From Rhyacophila brunnea (Eukaryota > Arthropoda > Insecta > Trichoptera > Rhyacophilidae): a stretch of 64,000 bases of DNA. Shown piece by piece: positions 12,232-23,001 of the stretch. Where the stretch lies: NCBI GenBank assembly GCA_022495005.1, contig JAGYXB010002034.1, positions 558,001 through 622,000 on the forward strand, written 5' to 3'. The notes below the pieces were generated by a model. The model saw nothing but the letters and a program-made list of their open reading frames with translations, did no database searches and had not been told where the DNA came from. The stretch's first letter is position 1. Every line of letters starts with the position of its first letter. Position numbers and translations under genes: made by a program.

Positions 12232-12562
12232 CATGACCCCCACACCCTGAAGCGGGCCCCCAGCCCTTTGTTAGCCCCCCTACCTATCACTAAGATTAGA
12301 GGCTGTATAGCGCTCTACTGTAACGTTTTCCAAATAGTGTTCGAGGTAAGTATATTTTGTATATTTTTTAGTGACTTCACTTGAATTATTGAATTGTCAA
12401 GTATCGACACACACGAATAAACATTAACATTTGAAGTAAATTAGCGCCGCATGCGACTTTTTTCCTATTAGGTGATGTGTGTTTATCTCATTTATCTTGT
12501 TGACCAATCACGCCGGGCCCCCAGGCTAGAGCCCTGTAAGCCCACCCCTTGTGGGGGTCATG
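12232..12562. mobile_element. CATG-ended element (MITE-2), 331 bp
   Basis: The terminal inverted repeat is CATGACCCCCAC, with the inverse GTGGGGGTCATG. Flanks CCTACAAT (12224-12231) and CCCACAAT (12563-12570) match at 7 of 8 positions, suggesting an 8-bp target duplication. Sub-terminal GC-rich words GAAGCGGGCCCCCAG and GGCTAGAGCCCTG recur in the copies at 33222 and 56015; the copies at 38258 and 46222 have diverged forms of the first. It is non-coding. Confidence 0.85.
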
Positions 12563-12644
12563 CCCACAATATATAACCTTAATGTAAGAGAAACCCAAAA
12601 AAAATACTAGTGGCGCAATTTGGAATGGAAAGTGCATGCTAGGT

Positions 12645-12975
12645 ATAACATGGAAAGACCACGAATGAAACTAATAAAATAAGATGGCGGATAAAAGTAT
12701 GCGATGTGATAGAGGTCGCCAATATGATCAAATGGAAAATGGGCATGTCGTTCGGTGAATGCACCACTGCTGGATAAATGCAGTCATACAGTGTTACTTA
12801 AAGGGCACACTATAATAGCAGGGCCATCTTAAAACCTACTGAATCGATGCACTCATCAAGATCGTCGAATGTATGGGCAGTGGAGAGCTGGAAGCCGATA
12901 ATAATGGAAGGATCTATGAGGGGTCTTCATCTAGCAGTGTATTGACCATTGGCTGATGACGATGACGTATCGAAC
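12645..12975 (+). mobile_element. Decayed LINE 3' end
   Basis: Broken frames give RPRMKLIK near 12658 and GSMRGLHLAVYRPLADDDD near 12915-12970, the Gly-Leu-His C-terminus followed by GATGAC repeats seen in RTE-like LINE tails. Several stops interrupt it. Confidence 0.5.
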
Positions 12976-13985
12976 AGCGAGAATATTAAAATAAAACAAT
13001 TTTGATAGAAAAGAAATGATTATGCACTTAGAATAAGAATATTAACTGTGTATGATCCAATACACAAAGCATGAATAGGAATGACATTGAAAAAGATCAT
13101 TTTAGTTTCTATTCACTTAGAAATTGTTTTCCACTGAAATGTTATACCACAAAATTGATCACAGAAAGATTACATTTTTTATTTAGGTATATAATAATAT
13201 TATGTATTTGTATATATGTACTAAAAATGGTAGGTTTACGTGCTAGGAAACAGTGTTGTATTTATACAAAATAACGTTGTAGTTTTTAGTGTTAAGACTA
13301 TGTAAAATACTGTTACGAAACCCTTTTACAAATTCTTTCAGTAAGCTAGAACTGTATTTTAAAAAATGAACGATAATTAATATACTATGCACTATGACAT
13401 AACTAGAGTAAAGCATACTGTTATATATATTTGATACAACATTGCTTTGTATTTAAGCTGTGCAAAATGACACTATGTAAAACAGTATACACATATTAAA
13501 AAACGTAATAGTTTCACTTTTAAACGATTATAACATGACACGAACTTCATGTATAGTTACTAACATAATGTCAGTTATAGTCACTCTAGTGTTTATTTAT
13601 ATGTATACTGTCAAATGTTATTAAAGTTACATCTTTGGCTGTAATGTCATGCCCTTCCTTCAATACTCTGTCAAATGAAAATGGATCTATATTTTTTCTG
13701 TTAAAATTTAAATTAACTACTTAGTTAAATTTTTATTAACAGTTATCATCGATAACTATTTTTTTCAATGTGTTGACTGATAGACAGTAAGGCGGTTTAA
13801 TTATTAATGTATATAATTTAAAATTAACTTATATGGTAACAAAAATACTACACTTTTTTTAAAACAACTCACAACATATTAATTATTTAAAAATCGAACG
13901 ATATTTTTGGTTACTGTGTTTTTTTTCTTTTAAATTCTGTCGCGGTTTATTGTTTTTTTTAATTGTGTCTTAAAAGTGACGTTGT
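12976..13985. other. AT-rich non-coding DNA, no gene seen
   Basis: Homopolymer-rich DNA. No repeat family is recognised. Confidence 0.35.
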
Positions 13986-14200
13986 TAATGTTTTTGAGGC
14001 TCTATATGGCCACGCTTTTCGTACCGAACTGGATGCCAGAGATTCAGTTATGAGTGGTGTGAGAATGCAATCGGTTGCACAGTGGCACAGCGCACGCGCG
14101 CTATCGATCCAAACCGCCTCGTTGCATGTACGGCGTTTTTGTTCGTGGGAAATGCATCCCTACGTATATACCGAAGTATGAAACTGCGAAGTTTTCCTCT
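13986..14200. other. GC-richer patch with overlapping short ORFs
   Basis: CpG-containing sequence (CACAGCGCACGCGCGCTATC) is open in two overlapping plus-strand frames. Neither translation shows a motif. It may be an old exon, a promoter or repeat sequence. Confidence 0.25.
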
Positions 14201-14360
14201 GTGTATTTTTTTTTCTTTCTTTCTTCCCTACTTGCGTTTAACATTGAGATGCTGCACTGTTTTTAGGGCAACGCCGGTGCTCTACATACCGACATCTGAA
14301 AAGGAATCCATTTTCTCAAAAAATAAACTGACACAAAACAAGTTTACACATACATCATCA

Positions 14361-14910
14361 CGGCAGCGAAGGGTGGAGGTAGGCTGTTAATATCCACCAT
14401 AAATAGTGCGTATTAAACTTTGTTAGTCATACATATGTGTTTTTATTGAACTATGACTACAATTTACGGATGGTATTAGTTAGTTTTTAAAAATCAATTA
14501 AACCCTGCCTAAAAAAACCATAAGAGTTTTGGTATACTTTGGACGATACGACAAAATCGTGCACACTTTTTTATTGATAGCTATTTTTATTTTCGTTTGA
14601 TTATTATGGATTAGTGGACATGTTGTTGGTTTGTTTTTATTGAGCTAAGACTACAATTCACAGACGATGTTGGTTAGTTTTTAAAAATCAATTAAACCCT
14701 GCCTAAACCAAACCGTAATAGTTTTGGTATACTTTGGACGATACGACAAAATTGTGTACACTTTTTTATTCATAGTTATTTTTGTTTTTGTTTGATTAAT
14801 ATGGATTAGTGGACATGTTGTTGGTTTGTTTTTATTGAGCTAAGACTACAATTCACAGAGCTGACGGTGTTGGTTAGTTTTTAAAAATCAATTAAACCCT
14901 GCCTACACCA
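14361..14910 (+). mobile_element. MITE-1 left part with internal tandem repeats
   Basis: Starts CGGCAGCGAAGGGTGGAGGT, as in other MITE-1 copies. It then repeats the sub-terminal block ATGGATTAGTGGACATGTTG ... AAATCAATTAAACCCTGCC: 14606-14800 and 14801-14910 are tandem units with a period of about 195 bp, preceded by a related block from about 14430. The right terminus is absent. Confidence 0.75.
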
Positions 14911-15589
14911 ATCTCGATAATGACAAGCAAGTTATTTAGATAAAAGTAAATTAAGTCTACCCACATTTTAGAGCAGTTTTTTTTTATCAAATAGGATGTT
15001 TTAATAGAAACACGCCGACATTCTCGACGTCCCTCTATTGTCTGACGTGTCTTGACATCTCTTTCAGACTATACCGTAGCGTAACGAACGATAAGCGCCC
15101 TTCGATTTGATATATGCTGGCGAATTCAAGAAAGAACTTACTACGACCCTTATTGCAAATTAAGTTAGTAAGATTGTTTTTTTGTTGATTTTACAGAGGC
15201 TTTGACTGCGACTTGCTGTCAAATGCCTGCATGTGAAGCGAATCTAGTCTCTGAGGGTTTCGAAAATGGGTAAGACAGGCGGAGAGCATCTCTACCCCAG
15301 AGCCAGTATCGAGTACTGTATAAAGTGTACATGGAAAGCTATTAATATACTGAGAAGCAAGCTGGACGTGATATGCTCGATTAGTCGATAACTGCTTGAC
15401 TTAATGCCGTCATATAGTGGTCGTGAAGAACCATTAAACTATCTTAAAAATAGCTTCATCGACGAAACGACCAAATTAGTCAAAAAGTCAGCAGCGATTT
15501 TTTTTGACGCAGATGACGCAATCGATTCGTCAGAAAATTTAAAAGGGGGCCTCTTAACAGTTCAATCAAGTCATTAAAATATTAAATTA

Positions 15590-15832
15590 CTTAGGCCGCG
15601 CGGCATAAGCGTTGGACTATAAAGCCGTGGGTCCCAGGTTCGAATCCTGGGTCTGGCAAGTACACATATTGTTTTTCAATTTGTGTATGTCAGGGTATGG
15701 ACCTTATAGGTTGAGCAAGTGGCTGACATCCATTTCTCGTAAAAAACAAAATCTGTCAATACAAACCTCCACTCTGTGGAGGCCCATATGATCCTATCAG
15801 GTTCGGACATGGTCGAAAAAAAAAACTTATAT
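15590..15832 (+). repeat. tRNA-derived SINE
   Basis: The head at 15590-15660 has CATAAGCGTTGGACTATAAA and a perfect T-arm, CCAGG TTCGAAT CCTGG (B box GGTTCGAATCC). The acceptor stem cannot close, so it is not a working tRNA. The body carries GTGGCTGACATCCATTTCTC, CTGTCAATACAAACCTCCAC and GGCCCATATGATCCTATCAG, ending in an A tract. The body recurs at 17785-17860 and, inverted, at 63370-63550. Confidence 0.75.
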
Positions 15833-16054
15833 CGTAATCTTAAAAATATGTCATTAATCACATATTGAATAAGAAATATAACCTAAAGCAACAAACGTAT
15901 CTACACACTAAAATACATAACAAAATAAGCGACTAATAATTTAGATATTTTTACTTCGAGCGTTGGTAGTTATAGTTTCTATTTTATTTTTTATCGTGGG
16001 GGCCTCAAAATCAGTCAGTGCGTCAGGTATATACCTCCCTAAATCCATCACTGC

Positions 16055-16150
16055 ATAGCGATAAAGACCGAGATGTCTAGAATTGGTGGAAGTAGCCAGG
16101 AGAGGCCTTCACCCAGCAATGAACCGACCACGGCTAACGGGGATACGTTG
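16055..16150 (+). mobile_element. LINE 3' end remnant
   Basis: Codons for EAFTQQ in one frame and GLHPAMNRPRLTGIR in another (16108-16150) match the C-terminal signature of non-LTR elements. A frameshift and stops are present. Confidence 0.45.
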
Positions 16151-16619
16151 AATAATTGTTATCAATACAAGTTTTATTAATGATTATTCGATTAATTCTT
16201 TGATAACAATAATTGAAGAAAAATTAAATATATTGTATACCTAGCGGTTAAACCAAACCATAAGCTAACGGTTAACGGTAAAAAAAATGCATTCAGTGTA
16301 ATGAACTAACAATTATTAATAATGTTTCCATTCGTCCTGGTTGAGCAAACCAACATAATATTTTTACTGTAAGAACGAATAAAACATGATGGTTTCCATA
16401 CGAGTTATGCAATCAGTTTTTAATTTATTTATTCCTGCAACAAGTACACGTACTATAAAATCAATTATTCGTTTTTTATCCTGACAGATATACAATATAC
16501 CTAATATATAATTATTAAATTTATACTTTCCAACCGTGAGGTCCCTAGGCAAAAAAACCGCCCTTAAGTAGACTTAAAATCCCGCCCCTTTCATATTTAC
16601 TTTCAAATTGTCCGATTTG

Positions 16620-17115
16620 TTAGGTAAGTACCTATTTTACAACGTTCTTCTTAGCTCGTATTCTTATTTGTCCGGTACAAATCTTGCAATTGATTTTTAA
16701 CTAACAAGTTAACTTTAACTAACTAACTAATCTAGCTAGACATTTGAAACTTTTAGAATATATCATAACACGATGCCAATGCATTTTTTTAATACTTTTA
16801 GCCATCTTTAAGTAGAATTGATTTCATTTTCAGTTAATTCTGTTTTGTATGAAAAGTTATTTCGAAAGAAATGCGTAAAAAGTAAAACTATTATTGGTTG
16901 CTAAGTGGGTCCTAGAAACTAAATTATTAATAATATACGTGCGTTACTATGGAAATCAATATGAAGTGTTAAAATGACATTTCAGTATTATTTCTATCAA
17001 GTACAATTTTTTTTGATCGTTTAAGCTAGTCAAGTCAGTTTATATGATTCAACAGAAAATTTAAAAACGTTGTATATAAAAAGTTCTTTTTATCTTGTAA
17101 TTATTATTATTTATT
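16620..17115. repeat. Dispersed repeat R3, copy 1
   Basis: The copy shares long blocks with 18120-18560 and, inverted, 50765-51172: TTGTCCGGTACAAAT, TTTTAATACTTTTAGCCAT, TTAATTCTGTTTT, GCGTTACTATGGAAATCAAT and AAAAGTTCTTTTTATCTTGT. The sequence GTTGCTAAG...CTTAGCAAC can form a small hairpin in the inverted copy. It is non-coding. Confidence 0.8.
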
Positions 17116-17465
17116 TTTTAAATGGACAAATAAGTAGCTAAACCAAATATCTTTAAATCGATACACACATCATCTAATGATAATTAGACAATTTTCACGA
17201 AACATACTCTTAAACAGTGTTAGTTTTAGGTACGTGGAGGTCTGTGGCACTGAGAGGTTTGGAGCCTTGTAAAATTTTTGACTGTGCGATAAATTGCTAT
17301 ATAATAGCAGTGCCGAAGGGTGGAGATAGGCTGTTAAGATCCGACAAATAGTATACACTAAACTTTGTCAGTCAAACGTATTTGTATTAATTGAACGAAG
17401 ACTACAATTGTTGATGGTGCTGGTTAGTTTTTAAAAATCAATTAAACCCTGCCTAAAACAGACCA

Positions 17466-17775
17466 TCAAATCAAATCAAATTTATTTATTATGTATATAA
17501 TGAACATAACAAATTATATATTATTAAGTGTTAACAATTTTTAAAATAAAAATACAGAGAAATGTGAGTTAACAATACAATAAGTAATAAAATAAGAAAA
17601 GAAATAAAATAAAATAACAAAAATAAAAGTAGATGGAAGCACACAGAGTAAACTATTGATAGACCCTATCTTAAAAACTTATAAAACAACGTCCACCTAA
17701 TTTCATCCTCACGTAAGTGGAATATATCAATATTCGAAGCGATTTCATTAAACATGGTAATTGCTCATAATAGTT
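17466..17775 (-). mobile_element. LINE family A tail inserted in MITE-1
   Basis: The minus strand reads AITMFNEIASNIDIFHLRED EIRWTLFYKFLR then stop, without interruption. The 3' UTR ends in TTTGATTTGATTTGATGG, a pentanucleotide tail at the insertion point. Confidence 0.8.
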
Positions 17776-17784
17776 TAAGTATGC

Positions 17785-17862
17785 CAAAAACAAATCTGTT
17801 AATACAAACCTCTACTCCGTGGAGGCCCATATGATCCTATTAGGATCGGACATGGTCGGAAA
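17785..17862 (+). repeat. SINE body fragment
   Basis: AACAAATCTGTTAATACAAA, then GTGGAGGCCCATATGATCCT and an A run, match the body of the SINE at 15590. Confidence 0.7.
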
Positions 17863-18119
17863 AAAAATGGGCGATCCGACAAAAATAGTGCACATTTTTC
17901 TAGTCATACTTATTTGTTTGCGTTGATTAAAAATATATATTATTATAGGTGGTATTGGTTCGTTTTTAAAAAACTCATTAAGCCCTGCCAAACCAAACCA
18001 TAATCGATTAAAAATATTCTCTGCATATATACCATGTGTGTTATTATTATAGTATTGGATCTTGGATCTGACAGGAAAAATCATTTCATTTGTTTCATAT
18101 ATGTTATATTACCACCTTT

Positions 18120-18560
18120 TTATTAGCTCGTATTTTTGTTTGTCCGGTACAGATTTTTTCTTGTGTGTCCAGTATAAATTTTTTCTTGTTTGTCCAAGAT
18201 TTGTATTGGACGAGTGAAGATTTTTAACTAACTTCCCGACTAGCTTGACATTTGAAACTTTTAGAATACATCAAAATACGACGGCTATGCATTATTTTAA
18301 TACTTTTAGCCATTTTTAAGCAGAATTGAATTAATTTTCAGTTAATTCTGTTTTTTTATGGAAAGTTATTATTGTTGGTTGCTAAGGGGGTCCTAGCAAC
18401 TAAATTATTAATATATACGAGCGTTACTATGGAAATCAATATGAAATGTCAAAATGACATTTCAGTATTCTCTATTTATTCAGTATTTCTATCAAGTACT
18501 ACAAATACAAATTTAAAAACGTGCTATATAAAAGTTCTTTTTATCTTGTATTTTTTTTAA
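18120..18560. repeat. Dispersed repeat R3, copy 2
   Basis: Same block order and orientation as 16620-17115. It carries an extra tandem GTTTGTCC-GGTAC motif near its start. Confidence 0.8.
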
Positions 18561-18659
18561 ATTTATCTTTTTCAATACCTTCTCAGACATTATATCGCCC
18601 TGGTACTTCAATTACATTACGTGATTTTGGTATAAAATTAATTTCTTTCTGGCGATTTT

Positions 18660-18968
18660 AACCTATGGCGGATAGAAAAGTTTTACTTGCGTAAATTCAC
18701 AACAACGTGTTATGTCGAGCTGAAGCGTCATTACGGGCAAAACAATCATAATGCAAAATGCACAAATTTTTGTATGGATTCTCCTCCCATTGAGTACAGA
18801 TCGCCTCACACTCCGATCGCCTGGCGGGTGCATTACCGCGATGGGAATGTGAGCGGTCGCGGGCAACAAGTCGTGATCCATTTAGGTCGAAATAGGTCGC
18901 AGAGAGAAACGGGGGCAAAGTTAACTGAACGAGAAATTGACGATGGGCATAATAACCTAACCGTTTAG
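18660..18968. other. GC-richer patch, possible old exon or promoter
   Basis: CpG-containing DNA with open frames on both strands (plus 18687-18968, minus 18663-18881). No motif is recognised. Codon-like bias on both strands at once argues against a clear coding call. Confidence 0.25.
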
Positions 18969-19332
18969 CTGGCCATTATGTTTTATTATATGCGGAGATA
19001 GGATATATGTGTTTGGGCACGTATCCCTGAATCGCCGAGTCCGAATCTCGTATGTGCATCCTAAATTTGGAGAAATTTTGCGATTTACATTTCGCCTATC
19101 TTTGGTGACGAATGAATATATTTGGCGCTAGGGATGTGCAATTGCCAATTACAATCGATTTTTTAGACTCGGTTTAATACATGTTTAAACGAGACTTTGA
19201 AACTGTTTTTGAGATAATCGCAAAAATAAGCTTAGGACGGTAAATGGAAGATTTTCTTTTTGCAAACATATAAGTAAACATACATAACTTGAAAACACAT
19301 AAGATATAATCTTCTTCTTATTGTGCTATCCC

Positions 19333-19836
19333 CTAGCGGAGGTCGGCCACCATCACGGCGATCTTATATTTGTCGTCTGCTACCCGGAACAGTTCAGTGG
19401 AGCTGCACTCGTACCAATCACGGAGGTTCTTAAGCCACGAAATGCGGCGCCGTCCTCTGCTACGCTTCCCATTGATCTTTCCTTGAATGACAAGTTGGGG
19501 AATGCTGTATTTTTGTCCTCTCATAATGTGGCCGAGGTACTGTAGTTTCCTGGTTTTGATACTACGTAGAACTTCTCGGTCCTTCCCGATTCGATTGAGA
19601 ACTTCAACATTTGTCACCCGGTCAGTCCAAGGAATTTTGAGGATGCGTCTATACAGCCACATCTCGAAAGCTTGAAGTCTCCGTGACATCTCTTGATTTA
19701 GCGTCCATACTTCCATACCATAGAAAAGAATTGAGAGAACATAACAACGTACCATACGCAGTCTCAGTCCTAGGTTAAGATCTCGATTGCTAAGGAGGCG
19801 TCTCATTTTGAGAAAGGCGCTCCCTTGCGATCTCAA
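19333..19836 (-). pseudogene. LINE reverse transcriptase, C-terminal fragment
   Basis: The fragment has 167 intact codons. It reads LRMVRCYVLSILFYGMEVWT LNQEMSRRLQAFEMWLYRRIL, then WTDRVTNVEVLNRIGK, then KLQYLGHIMRGQKY, RSRGRRRISWLKNLRDWY and IAVMVADLR. These are the thumb and C-terminal signatures of endonuclease-type non-LTR retrotransposons (YGSE-WT, AFEMW-YRR, LGHI-R, G-RRISWL). The finger and palm domains, the YxDD site and the endonuclease are absent, so it is a 5'-truncated copy that cannot prime on its own. Confidence 0.92.
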
Positions 19837-19896
19837 TTCTAGTTTTTATTTCCTGAGACTGGTCCCAATATAATAGAATAAATCATATCCGTCGAG

Positions 19897-20045
19897 CATC
19901 GTATGTTTTTTTAAATATGATTTTTTTCTAGTGTGTAGATATATATGAGGTGTTTTCAAGTTATGTACGTTCAATATAATATGAAATGTTACATTCTCAA
20001 AATCTTGTGAATTATTCGTTGAATAAAAGAAATAGTTTATACAAG
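19897..20045 (-). repeat. Dispersed repeat R4
   Basis: The minus strand matches 37185-37310 and 41195-41320, and more weakly 42655-42760: TTATTCAATGAATAATTCAC, AAGATTTTGAGAATGTA and ACATAACTTGAAAACACCTC. A short piece also lies at about 19280-19310. Confidence 0.75.
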
Positions 20046-20424
20046 TAAACAATTGGAAAAAGTAAAATGTCCTTAATGTCATAAAAATTAATAAAAAATC
20101 ATGTTTCGAGTTAGCCGTCAAATATTAAAAAACAAAAAAAAATGGCAGCTCATAAAAATCAACGTCAAACCTACGGTTTAATTCTACTTAACCAACAAAC
20201 GAATCAGTAATTGATATTTTATGAACACACCAACCTAAATACGATGGAAAAGTACTTACAGAATCAAGAAAATTATCAAAAAAAAGTTACAGTTAGGTGC
20301 CGATTTTCAAACCAATAGTCTTACTTCCGAGTTATGGATAATTATTATTGTTAGATGATCATATTCATTGGTTCTAAAATTCCACGTGAATCTTGCCCTC
20401 CTCACCATTTAGACTACAGTTTAG

Positions 20425-20680
20425 ACATTTTTAGCGAAGCATTTTGTATTTTGTTTGTAAAATTCTATTTTATTGTTTAATTTGTATTTTTTTTTTAAAT
20501 TATTCTTGTTTTTTTAATTTCTTTTCTATAATATTATTTCTTGCTTTATTTTTTCTCTACTAAATTGATTTACCTTTACTTTTTATTCTAAATGCCATGT
20601 TGTGAACATCTTGAATTAATAGTTTGTTATGTGCCAATGTCTCTTTTTTCAAATAAATAAATAAACGTACATTAAAAAAC
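20425..20680 (+). mobile_element. LINE family A 3' UTR fragment
   Basis: TTTATTCTAAATGCCATGTTGTGAACATCTTGAATTAATA-type sequence and an AAATAAATAAATAAACG tail match the 3' UTR at 4260-4355. There is no coding part. Confidence 0.65.
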
Positions 20681-20696
20681 AAAATGTGAATTTGAC

Positions 20697-20745
20697 AGGC
20701 CCGGGGTTCGAACCCGAGCCACGACTTTATAAGTAGACATTTTAC
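20697..20745 (-). repeat. tRNA-like 3' half (SINE relic)
   Basis: The minus strand carries GGCTCGGGTTCGAACCCCGG, a perfect B box and T-arm. No A-box half is recognised upstream. Confidence 0.45.
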
Positions 20746-21117
20746 GACTCACGTTTTGGTTATTATTATCTTCTATAAAGATAGTCGTTCTTTATTTGAA
20801 TCTACTGCAAGAATCAAACGGCCCTAATACGTACAAAACAGTTTTGACGCAGCCTTAAATATTTTTTTTCGTGACCCAAGGCATCCGAATAGGGTAGCGT
20901 TATGCATTATAGGTCAAACAACATTTTTGTGAATCTGAGATAATAAGATGTTAAGTCTATTTTTTCTAAAATATAATATGCGTGTAATTGACCTAGCAAC
21001 AAAGATTTATATTTTTATTTATATAAAGTTTAAGATCAGTAGTCATTCATAACTAATTTTTATATATATGTCGCATATTATATTCGGTTACATCGTTACA
21101 TGTACATTGTACGTAAA

Positions 21118-21480
21118 ACATTTAACCGTGAGCTTTCTTATCGGAAAGAGATGACCGTATGCTATACGGTCTCCAATTTTATTAAATTCATTATGAACAT
21201 CAATTCAATTTTCATAGTTGATTTTGGCAAAATTCATGAATTACTCAAGAAAGAAAACCTAACCTAACCTAACCTAACAAATAATCCAGTATATCGGCTA
21301 TTTTAAAAAATTGTTTGCTGCTGGCTTCCTGTAAAGTGTAAACCGACAAGAACCGTGTTTTATTTAGACGAATTTTATGTCAGTACTTTACGACCCAAAG
21401 AGGTTGGTCGGTCTTTAATAAATCCGATACAACATTTCACGGTAAAGTGTGATACGGCGAACTGCATACGTACAATTTTC
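21118..21480 (+). repeat. Dispersed repeat R5 with telomere-like (CCTAA)n tract
   Basis: The order is GTGAGCTTTCTTATCGGAAA, GATGACCGTATGCTATACGG, four CCTAA units at 21258-21278, AATAATCCAGTATATCGGCT, CTGGCTTCCTGTAAAGTGTA, CCAAAGAGGTTGGTCGGTCT and GATACGGCGAACTGCATACG. An inverted copy lies at 29430-29760 and a diverged one at 53805-54095. Confidence 0.85.
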
Positions 21481-21489
21481 CGGACATGA

Positions 21490-22418
21490 TTATAATATTC
21501 AGTCTAAAAATGTACCGCAGTATTACCGATAATTAGCGTGGCGTGTTAACATATTTTACTATGATTATTTGTTAGCCATCGTGATTCGAACCCGTGACCT
21601 ACTGGACGGAGACAAAATGCACCGATTTCAGCTCAAATGTGGGAGTCAATAGTTAACAGTAATATTAGAACTGTATTTTGTAAATTGACATTGATATATT
21701 TAAAGTTACTACTCTGTATCTATAGTCTAAGGTTACTACTGTAATTAAAAGCATTATCTGCTAAATGAAGACCTCTTTAAACATTCATGTTGGATGTAGA
21801 ATGTATCACTTTTCGCTGTTTGTATTATCTGCAACTAAGGGTTGAAATTAACGATGTTTTAGGGGACATTACTACAGTTACATAGGTATACATTAAATTA
21901 TGATTACATATTGTAAGAAAATGACATGGCATGACATATGAATGTCACCAAATCATGAATCGAATCCTAAAATTGTGATTTTTAATATTTGCCCATTTGA
22001 CACAGGTTTAAACGTCTTTATTTACGACATAATAATACAAAATTATCAAGGGCGTCTGATTTTCTCTCTATAGTTTATTGACAAAGAAGAATTAATATTT
22101 TTATTATTATATTTGTTATTTTGTAAGAATCAATATTTACACCTGGCGTATAATGGATTGTCGCTCTCTTATGTCAGGATTACTGGTTTATTATTGATTA
22201 GGAACCTAGTACACTACTAAACCACTAAATTTTAATTTTGATATACTTCTTAAACCTTTGTAACTATAAGTAAACACGTAATAATTATCAATACTCAGTT
22301 CTCATGAAATATTTTAAGCATTAGAATTCAATCGGTTAATGATGCTATCTGTCAATTCTTAACCGAAATACATTATACTGATTGAAATAAAAATAAAATG
22401 TACCTCTTATTTTAGTAA
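21490..22418. other. AT-rich non-coding DNA with a tRNA-like B box
   Basis: GTGATTCGAACCCGTGACC at about 21578-21600 is a tRNA T-arm relic (minus strand). Nothing else is seen. Confidence 0.35.
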
Positions 22419-22426
22419 GTAGGTAG

Positions 22427-22993
22427 CAGTAGCGAAGGGTGGAATTAGGCTGTTAAAATCCGCCATAAATAGTGCACATTAAACTTTGTTAGTCATACGT
22501 ATTTGTTTTTATTGAACTAAGCTACTACACTTTACAGATGGTTTTGGTTAGTTATGAAAAATCAATTAAACCCTGCCTAAACCAAACCATAATAATTTGG
22601 CATATTATGGGCGATACGACAAAATTGTGCACAGTTTTTCATTCATACTTATTTGTTTTAAATACATATTACAAATATTGTTGGTTCATTTTTTTAATAT
22701 ACATTAAGCCCCAAACTATAATATATAAAACATATTATTCTGTCTATAAAATATCCAAATTTATGTAAGATTTTGCATAATTTTAGATATTTTATAGTAT
22801 TTTAGAGTATTTTTTGACTATTATCTATATTATGGCTTGGTTTTCGCAGGATTTAATTGAATTTTATAAACCAACCAATACCATCTGTAAATTGTAGTCT
22901 TATTTCAATGAAAACAAATACGTATGACTGACAAAGTTTAATGTGCACTATTTATTACGGATCTTAACAGCCTACCTCCTCCCTTCGCCACTG
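22427..22993. mobile_element. MITE-1, complete copy with perfect target duplication
   Basis: The 567-bp element starts CAGTAGCGAAGGGTGGAATT and ends in the inverse CTCCCTTCGCCACTG. It is flanked by perfect GTAGGTAG repeats (22419-22426 and 22994-23001). The ends and the 8-bp duplication are those of the hAT superfamily. Sub-terminal inverted blocks include ACATTAAACTTTGTTAGTCA. It has no transposase. Confidence 0.93.
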
Positions 22994-23001
22994 GTAGGTA
23001 G

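Larger units (their letters stand above)
17308..18010. mobile_element. MITE-1 copy interrupted by LINE and SINE sequence
   Basis: The left end CAGTGCCGAAGGGTGGAGAT starts at 17308 and runs to CCCTGCCTAAAACAGACCAT at about 17465. MITE-1 internal sequence resumes at about 17866 (GGGCGATCCGACAAAAATAG) and ends near 18010. Between them lie a LINE family A tail and a SINE piece. The terminal right end is missing. Confidence 0.7.

Noticed and set aside
15590..15660. A functional tRNA gene
   Set aside because: The T-arm is perfect, but the acceptor and anticodon stems do not pair, and a SINE body shared with two other loci follows.
21257..21279. True telomere end or fusion point
   Set aside because: Only four units are present, and the same flanks recur beside TTAGG tracts elsewhere, so it belongs to a dispersed element.
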